Below, one piece after another: positions 16,646-21,621 of a stretch of DNA of 21,621 nucleotides. Numbering within the stretch: the stretch's first letter is position 1; each line of letters begins with the position of its first letter. Source of the stretch: Ignavibacteriota bacterium (lineage in GTDB: Bacteria; Bacteroidota; Ignavibacteria; UBA10030; UBA6906). The position numbers and the translations under genes are program-made. The notes beneath the pieces are model-generated. The model did no database searches, was not told the DNA's origin, and saw nothing but the letters and a program-made list of their open reading frames with translations. The DNA is taken from the NCBI GenBank assembly GCA_016209805.1, contig JACQVJ010000196.1, positions 1-21,621 of the forward strand, written 5' to 3'.

Positions 16646-17299
16646 CTATTTGTAGCTGTCGTCGGTGTGTGCGAACCTGGCAATTTCCAGACGCGTGTGC
16701 AATGCGAGTTTTTCGAGGATATTATGAACGTGGCTCTTCACAGTATCAGTGGCAAGATGAAGTCGGCGAGCGATTTCCTTGTTGCTCAGCCCCTCCGCTA
16801 TTAAGGCAATTACTTCTCGTTCCCGGCTGGTCATCCGCACTGAGGCAAACGGATTTCCTTTTCTCTTGCGCGTGGCGTGTTCGACAATTTGAGAGAACAG
16901 CGATCCGGTCAACGAATGAGGCAGGACATTCGCCCCTTTCGCAACGGATCGAATCGTTCTTATAAAATCATTGAATGTCGCATCCTTAAGGACAAACCCC
17001 GAAACGCCCGCTTGTACGTATTGAACAAGTTCCTCCTGCACCGGAACGAGGTCCATCCCGATCACTTTTGCATCCGGGGCATTTTTCTTGAGTAATCCTA
17101 ACAGGTGAAGACTGTTCTGACTGCGCAAACCAAGATCCAGGAGAATCACGGTGGGCTTTAGCCTTCTCGCTCGTAGGACGGCGTCGCTGTTTCCGCGTGA
17201 AGCAACTACCTTGAGATCGGGCTGCTCTCTTAACATGACAGTGAGCCCCTCACGCAGAAGGCGATTATCTTCGATAAGCAGGATGTGGATTTTCTTCAT
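16646..17299 (-). CDS. NarL/LuxR-type response regulator
   Basis: 217 residues, full length for the family. The receiver domain (1-120) has the acidic pair Glu10-Asp11, the phospho-acceptor Asp55 (ILLDLGLRS) and Lys105 (FVLKDA). The usual switch Thr/Ser after the fourth strand is replaced by Asp83 (VIGMDLVP). The HTH domain (~150-210) reads MTSREREVIALIAEGLSNKEIA, with TDTVKSHVHNILEKL as the recognition helix. It would bind DNA as a dimer after phosphorylation, or constitutively if Asp83 alters switching. No histidine kinase is next to it, so it is an orphan in this window. The next genes downstream on the same strand are a decayed copy of itself and the B12-type radical SAM gene. No clear Shine-Dalgarno precedes ATG 17299, and a G8 run lies just past the stop (16635-16642). 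Confidence 0.9.
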   Translation of the reverse strand: MKKIHILLIEDNRLLREGLTVMLREQPDLKVVASRGNSDAVLRARRLKPTVILLDLGLRSQNSLHLLGLLKKNAPDAKVIGMDLVPVQEELVQYVQAGVSGFVLKDATFNDFIRTIRSVAKGANVLPHSLTGSLFSQIVEHATRKRKGNPFASVRMTSREREVIALIAEGLSNKEIARRLHLATDTVKSHVHNILEKLALHTRLEIARFAHTDDSYK

Positions 17300-17362
17300 G
17301 CAGTGGAAACGCGGGGAAGACCTAACAGGGCCAGTCTGAATGTCGGGCGTGGATTCGAGAAC

Positions 17363-17391
17363 AAGATAAGAATTCGCACTGACGTTTTCAA
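17363..17391 (-). promoter_or_regulatory. Candidate promoter of the response regulator gene
   Basis: On the - strand TTGAAA (17391-17386) and TATCTT (17368-17363) are separated by 17 bases, about 64 bases ahead of ATG 17299. The same bases also read TTTG, 20 bases, TATCTTGT, which resembles the Bacteroidota -33/-7 consensus. It is a sequence match only. Confidence 0.35.
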
Positions 17392-17674
17392 ATACATCAC
17401 ATACCTTGAATTGTGTTGATGGTTTAGTTTGGTTGGATCAAGACATGGTGGTCCGTTGGCTAAATTTTTTCCATTTTTTCCCTCGCACCGCCTCTCTTTG
17501 GAGTGAGAGTGGCTGATCTTGTGGCTCTAATCGGGCAACCTACAACTTTCGTTTGACGAAGTGTGGGTGGGGGCTACATGTCTGCAAGGGGCATGCAGAG
17601 AATGCTGCGGGCTGGCTCATCGCCCCGCGAAATCGACGGCGGTGGGCAGGGGAGAATCACCCGAAGGGGTTACC

Positions 17675-17711
17675 TGCCCGCCTCTTCGACAGGCAATGAG
17701 GCAGGCGGGCA
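17675..17711. repeat. GC-rich inverted repeat (REP-like hairpin)
   Basis: TGCCCGCCT at 17675-17683 pairs perfectly with AGGCGGGCA at 17703-17711 around a 19-base loop. The right arm is part of a 13-base unit, GAGGCAGGCGGGC (17698-17710), that recurs inverted at 17948-17960. Confidence 0.6.
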
Positions 17712-17947
17712 TTTCGGCAGTTACGTGCATTGTCCAGCGGTCGAAAGGAAAGGTGGGATGGCGCGTGATTAGTGCGTTTCGATTTCGCAAGTTCGTAATT
17801 GCCACTGCACGCGGAACGCCTTACCAAGGATTCCTGGTCGGGCGTTTGTGTGTGGACGTGGTATGATGTCAAACATCATGAAGATGATTGACGAAGTCAA
17901 TACAAGACCCAAGATGGCTCAGTTATTTTCTCGCTTAGCGTTTTCGC

Positions 17948-17960
17948 GCCCGCCTGCCTC
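17948..17960. repeat. Second copy of the GAGGCAGGCGGGC unit, inverted
   Basis: GCCCGCCTGCCTC is the exact reverse complement of 17698-17710. It lies 45 bases beyond the kamA-like stop codon, so a bulged stem between the two copies could form in the 3' region of that transcript. Confidence 0.5.
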
Positions 17961-18005
17961 TAATGCTCGCATGCCGGGAAGGTGTTTGTGGCAAGATATC
18001 CTCGA

Positions 18006-19385
18006 TTATTCCAAATTGAACGCAGATTCTGGACTCAGATCCTCGTGGTACATCCGTTGGAGTTCTTCTTCAAAGAAAAACTTCCCCTCACCGAACGCCG
18101 GTTTCAGGTCATCCAGCCAGATCGCATTCTCGTCGTACTCTGCAAAGAAGGGTCGCAGCACCCAATCCGGATTCCGACCTTGCAGCATCCGCATGGTGAT
18201 GACCTTCTGGCCGTTCGCATTGCCGACGCCAAGCACCTGCACCTTGCCCGGATTTGCGGACATGCTTGGTCCGCGCACCGTGCGGGAGAGCCCGCTCACG
18301 GTTTGATATGCCTCGCGGTAGATTTGCCACGCTCGCACCAACGGAACGCCGAAATAATGTTGCGCTCCCGTATCACGCACCACGAACATGTAGTACGGAA
18401 CCATGCCGAGGTTCACTTGTTCCTTCCACATCGCGGCCCACACTGCCGGATCGTCGTTGATGTGTGCCAGTACAGGGGACTGCGTTCTGATCTGCGCGCC
18501 CGTTTTGCGCACGCGGTCGGTCGCCATTCGCGCCGCTTCGGTCTCTAACTCCACGTTGTGATTGAAATGCGCCATGACAGCGAGGTGGATTCCGGAGTCC
18601 ACGACGTGTTTGAACAGCGCGAGGGTTTCCTCGGCGTCCTTGTCGGTGAGAAACTTGTACGGCCAGTACGCCAGCGCCTTCGTGCCGATGCGGATGCGCT
18701 GAAGATTCGGCAAGCGCGCTTCGATCAGGGGATCGATGTACGATGCGAGATGCTTTGCCGTCATGATCATCGGATCTCCGCCGGTGAACAGGATGTCACT
18801 CACTTCTGTATGCTCTCGCACGTATGCCACGAGCAACTCGGCTTCTTTCATCGCGAACTTCATTCCCTCCATCCCGACGAACTGCGGCCATCTGAAGCAA
18901 AACGTGCAGTATGCATGGCACGTCTGTCCCTGACTGGGGAAGAAGAGCACCGTCTCCTTGTACTTGTGCTGCATCCCGTGCAACTTCTGATCTCCCAGCA
19001 TGGGGACGTTATGTTCCATCTGTCCGGCAGGATGCGGGTTAAGCTGAAGCCTGATCTTGTTTGCCGTCTCTGCAACAACCTGGCGGTCGCGATCCCGTTT
19101 CATTACACTTGCCATCTGATCGAAGTGATCTGGTCGCAGCATCTCCTTTTGCGGGAAGGTGAGAACAAAGATGGGATCGTCCGGCACGTTGTCCCAATTG
19201 ATCAGCTCATTGATCACATAGTTGTTTGTTTTGAATGGAAGAACCGTTCCGACGACTTCCATTGCGAAACGTTGTTCCTCGGTGAACGATTTCAGCTGAG
19301 GAATCTCGCGGAAGTTGTGCAGCCCGTACGTCTTGTACTTCGGTGTGTCACCTTCGGAGCGGGATCGTGTGGGTGATTGTTTCAT
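18006..19385 (-). CDS. kamA: KamA-family (lysine 2,3-aminomutase-like) radical SAM protein
   Basis: 459 residues; AGAGGA five bases before ATG 19385. The radical SAM cluster motif is CHAYCTFC (Cys156, Cys160, Cys163), followed by FTGGDPM and a LQRIRIGTKAL strand, as in KamA enzymes. These use S-adenosylmethionine and pyridoxal phosphate to move an alpha-amino group to the beta carbon. The PLP lysine is probably Lys381 in SANPGKVQVLG, by position against the Gly-rich PLP-lysine segment of lysine 2,3-aminomutase. The Asp seven residues before that lysine in clostridial lysine 2,3-aminomutase, which grips the substrate's second amino group, is Ser here, so the substrate may not be lysine. It ends in a long acidic C-terminal extension (EEELQRMYHEDLSPES). 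It follows the acyl-CoA synthetase by 38 bases without a terminator, so co-transcription is likely. Confidence 0.85.
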   Translation of the reverse strand: MKQSPTRSRSEGDTPKYKTYGLHNFREIPQLKSFTEEQRFAMEVVGTVLPFKTNNYVINELINWDNVPDDPIFVLTFPQKEMLRPDHFDQMASVMKRDRDRQVVAETANKIRLQLNPHPAGQMEHNVPMLGDQKLHGMQHKYKETVLFFPSQGQTCHAYCTFCFRWPQFVGMEGMKFAMKEAELLVAYVREHTEVSDILFTGGDPMIMTAKHLASYIDPLIEARLPNLQRIRIGTKALAYWPYKFLTDKDAEETLALFKHVVDSGIHLAVMAHFNHNVELETEAARMATDRVRKTGAQIRTQSPVLAHINDDPAVWAAMWKEQVNLGMVPYYMFVVRDTGAQHYFGVPLVRAWQIYREAYQTVSGLSRTVRGPSMSANPGKVQVLGVGNANGQKVITMRMLQGRNPDWVLRPFFAEYDENAIWLDDLKPAFGEGKFFFEEELQRMYHEDLSPESAFNLE

Positions 19386-19423
19386 GGTTGTCCTCTTTTC
19401 GCAAGATTCACGGAAGGGTGAGC

Positions 19424-21565
19424 TTACTTCAGGAACATGCGCGCATCGATGACGCTCAACCCCTTTTCATACACCACGACGGGGTTGAGGTCGAGTTCTG
19501 CGATCGTGTCGATGTAGGCCTCCACGAATTTCGAGACCTGCATGAGCAAATCATGGATCGCCTTCTTGTCGGACGGTGGCCGCCCCCGGACGCCGTCGAA
19601 AATTGCTTTGGAGTGAATATCTTCAACCATTTGCTCCGCGGAGAACTGGACGAGCGGAATAACGCGGAATGAAACGTCGCGCACAACCTCTACCATAATT
19701 CCTCCGAGGCCAACCATAATCACGGGCCCGAACTGCGGGTCGCGAACAACGCCGACAACAATATCCACTCCTTCCGGCATCATCGGTGTGACCAGAACGC
19801 CCTTGATCTTCGCCCGCTGGTTGTGTCGCCTCGCTCTGCCAATGAGAAGGTCGAATCCATCACGTACCGCATCGTCGTTCTTTATGTTCAATAGCACGCC
19901 ACCCACATCCGTCTTGTGGACGATGTCCGGTGAAACGATTTTCAGGACAACAGGGTAGCCGATCTTCCGCGCGGCCGCTACGGCATCTTCACCTGTTGCC
20001 GCAAGCTCAAACTCCGTGACGGGGATGCCGTGAAGACGCAATGCCTCGCGTGCCTCTGTTTCGAGGAGACTCTTTCGCTTTTCCGTCGCGGCGCGCTGAA
20101 AGATCTCCCTCACTGCGGAGAGCGTCTTTCCTTCGGAGCGGATGACGAAGTCGGTTTTCATGTGAGAGTAATTGAGATGATCGCCATACTCCTCAAGCAC
20201 GGAGAGACACTTTGCAGTGATGTCGATGGACTCATGAACCGGGATGGAATACTCCTTCAGGATTTCAAGTGGGGGCGGCCGGTAAGATGCATAGAGACTG
20301 TGAACGACGACCGGTTTCTTCAACTCCTTCATGAGCTTGCCGAGCCTGTGTGCAGTCTCCTCCTCGATCGCCTTCAGGGATTCTGAGAACCGGATGTGAT
20401 AGCCGCCGAACAAGCCCACAATCATCAGTGCATGAATCTCCGGGTCAGAGAGGATCACCTCGGCACAATCGGCAAAGACTGCAGGGTTTGAATCAGATGC
20501 GCCTGCAAGGTCCAGCGGGTTTTCAATAGTGTGGCTATCAGAGAGAACCTGCTTCAGTTTTGCACGTGTTTGCTCGGACAGGTCGGAGATGCTCAGTCGA
20601 TAATCCGAAAGTGCGTCGGCGGCAAGGGCAGAATGACCACCGCCGTCGGAGAGGACTGCAACACGGTTACGCCGCAGCGGCGGCAGATGCGCGAGCGCTT
20701 CGGCTGCCGGGAAGAGCTCATCCGACCGGTCGATGGTGATAATGCCGACTCGTTTGAACGCTGTGCGCGAAACAGCCGAGAGTCCCGCGAGGGCTCCGGT
20801 GTGCGAGCGCGCAGCCTGTCGTCCCTTTTCGGAGCGTCCACTCCTCAGGAGAACGATGGGTTTCTTTTCGACGGTCTCTTTTGCAATCTGGAGGAACTTT
20901 CTTCCGTCCTTCATTCCATCCACAAACATTACGATGATGTTCGTAGTCGGGTCATCTTTGAAGTAGGAGAGATACTCATGGAACTGAATGTCTGCTTCAT
21001 TCCCGACGCCAACATACGCACTGAAGCCCACGTTGCTCTTGGCGTTAATCTCTGTGATCAGACTGAGGGCCATGTTCCCACTTTGGGAGAGGATCGCCAT
21101 CGATCCCGTCCGGATATCGCGGATGCCTGTCAGGTTCATCTTGTGATGAGTATTGAACATACCGGATGTGTTCGGTCCGACGATGCGGATGTGGTTCTCG
21201 CGTGCAATCGAGACGACCTCTTCTTCGAGCTTCTTTCCATGTGTTCCGGCCTCTCCAAAACCGACAGCAAGGATAATTGCCCCCTTCACATCCTTCTTCC
21301 CGCAGTCGCGCAGGACTGCCGGGACCGACTTCGCTGGAGTAGCTATCAACGCAAGATCGATCTGATCCTCTACATCCTGAATGTTCCCGGCGGCGGTGAT
21401 TCCAAGAATCGATTGTTCTTTCGGATTGATGGGGTAGATCTTCCCTTCATACCTATCGTGCAGCAGAGATTGCACCGCCTGATACCCGCGCTTCCGCTGA
21501 TCGTTCGAAGCGCCGATGATGGCAATCGAGCGAGGCCGAAAGAGATATGTCAGCCGATCATTCAT
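19424..21565 (-). CDS. ADP-forming acyl-CoA synthetase (fused alpha-beta subunits)
   Basis: 713 residues, the normal length for single-chain NDP-forming acetyl/acyl-CoA synthetases. The N-terminal CoA-binding Rossmann domain (1-~130) has SIAIIGASND and an IYPINPKE strand. The two ligase-CoA domains follow, with VGPNTSGMFN and the phospho-histidine loop RSHTGALAG (His255). The C-terminal ATP-grasp domain (~490-713) has GYPVVLKIVSPDIVHKTDVGG and ends AELDLNPVVV then IDARMFLK. Known chemistry: acyl-CoA + ADP + Pi to acid + CoA + ATP, a substrate-level phosphorylation step in fermenters; the reverse activates acids. The substrate cannot be read from the sequence. AAAGGA is visible 15 bases before the ATG, inside the end of the upstream enoyl-CoA hydratase gene, whose stop lies 6 bases before the start. 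This is strong evidence of one operon. Confidence 0.9.
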   Translation of the reverse strand: MNDRLTYLFRPRSIAIIGASNDQRKRGYQAVQSLLHDRYEGKIYPINPKEQSILGITAAGNIQDVEDQIDLALIATPAKSVPAVLRDCGKKDVKGAIILAVGFGEAGTHGKKLEEEVVSIARENHIRIVGPNTSGMFNTHHKMNLTGIRDIRTGSMAILSQSGNMALSLITEINAKSNVGFSAYVGVGNEADIQFHEYLSYFKDDPTTNIIVMFVDGMKDGRKFLQIAKETVEKKPIVLLRSGRSEKGRQAARSHTGALAGLSAVSRTAFKRVGIITIDRSDELFPAAEALAHLPPLRRNRVAVLSDGGGHSALAADALSDYRLSISDLSEQTRAKLKQVLSDSHTIENPLDLAGASDSNPAVFADCAEVILSDPEIHALMIVGLFGGYHIRFSESLKAIEEETAHRLGKLMKELKKPVVVHSLYASYRPPPLEILKEYSIPVHESIDITAKCLSVLEEYGDHLNYSHMKTDFVIRSEGKTLSAVREIFQRAATEKRKSLLETEAREALRLHGIPVTEFELAATGEDAVAAARKIGYPVVLKIVSPDIVHKTDVGGVLLNIKNDDAVRDGFDLLIGRARRHNQRAKIKGVLVTPMMPEGVDIVVGVVRDPQFGPVIMVGLGGIMVEVVRDVSFRVIPLVQFSAEQMVEDIHSKAIFDGVRGRPPSDKKAIHDLLMQVSKFVEAYIDTIAELDLNPVVVYEKGLSVIDARMFLK

Positions 21566-21571
21566 ATTGTC

Positions 21572-21621
21572 TCAACGTCCTTTGAAGACCGGTTTCCGTT
21601 TCTCATTAAACGCTCGTACAC
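21572..21621 (-). CDS. Enoyl-CoA hydratase/isomerase family protein, C-terminal end
   Basis: Reading the - strand from the window edge gives VRAFNEKRKPVFKGR and a TGA at 21574-21572. The AF-x-EKRKPVFKGR ending is the typical C-terminus of crotonase-family enoyl-CoA hydratases. Only 15 residues are visible, so substrate and activity cannot be judged. The gene ends 6 bases before the acyl-CoA synthetase start, placing a CoA-thioester hydratase in the same operon. Confidence 0.65.
   Translation of the reverse strand, partial: VRAFNEKRKPVFKGR

Larger units (their letters stand above)
17300..18005. other. Gene-free stretch between response regulator and kamA-like gene
   Basis: 706 bases. Short open frames here have no recognisable protein content. 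The part next to the regulator holds a candidate promoter, and the rest contains inverted GC-rich repeat units at 17675-17711 and 17948-17960. I see no tRNA, CRISPR or rRNA signal. Confidence 0.55.

Noticed and set aside
17561..17866. Short open frames in the 17300-18005 gap as possible small genes
   Set aside because: Overlapping frames on both strands through GC-rich repeat sequence, without ribosome binding sites or recognisable protein features.
18558..19376. 272-codon open frame on the + strand
   Set aside because: Antisense shadow of the KamA-like gene; His/Arg/Leu-rich composition and no recognisable motifs.
1..21621. CRISPR arrays, tRNA or rRNA genes, transposases
   Set aside because: I looked for regular short repeats, clover-leaf arms with the T-loop signature and DDE or serine/tyrosine recombinase motifs and saw none.

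Overview
The window reads as chromosomal DNA (moderate GC, dense coding) from a Bacteroidota/Chlorobiota-type bacterium, most likely Ignavibacteria or a near relative. The main evidence is two secreted proteins that end in the type IX secretion sorting domain with the 'QNYPNPFNPSTT' signature, a PorV/UPF0164-type outer-membrane protein, and AGGAGG-like ribosome binding sites. This placement comes from recognised protein families, not from a database search.

Layout, + strand, 1-12973: a co-directional run with short gaps. It holds the 3' end of a PorV-like beta-barrel protein; a type IX cargo with a metzincin-like HELGH domain; a second type IX cargo with discoidin-like, Big_2 and uncharacterised domains; an exported MGH1/GH63-like (alpha/alpha)6 glycoside hydrolase; an exported GH36-type alpha-galactosidase with an NPCBM domain; and an exported GH172 (DUF2961) enzyme. 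The last three have signal peptides but no type IX tail, so they probably act in the periplasm or at the envelope. Together they look like a glycan-degradation locus for galactose- and furanose-containing (arabinan or arabinogalactan-like) material.

12974-14323: a graveyard of broken genes on the same strand. It holds the last ~80 codons of a second MGH1/GH63-like hydrolase, the N-terminal half of galT, and, joined to it out of frame, the C-terminal end of a GH127 (DUF1680) beta-L-arabinofuranosidase-type gene. The lost genes fit the same galactose/arabinose theme, so the locus seems to have shrunk by deletions, unless the join is an assembly artefact.

14324-18005: a non-coding convergent gap, then - strand genes. 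These are a B12-binding-type radical SAM protein, a decayed duplicate of a response regulator, and an intact NarL/LuxR-type response regulator. They are followed by a ~700 bp gene-free stretch with a candidate promoter and inverted GC-rich repeats.

18006-21621, - strand: a catabolic operon read right to left. It comprises the tail of an enoyl-CoA hydratase, a fused ADP-forming acyl-CoA synthetase, and a KamA-family (lysine 2,3-aminomutase-like) radical SAM enzyme. The set suggests beta-amino-acid or amino-acid fermentation feeding CoA thioesters, with ATP made at the acyl-CoA synthetase step.
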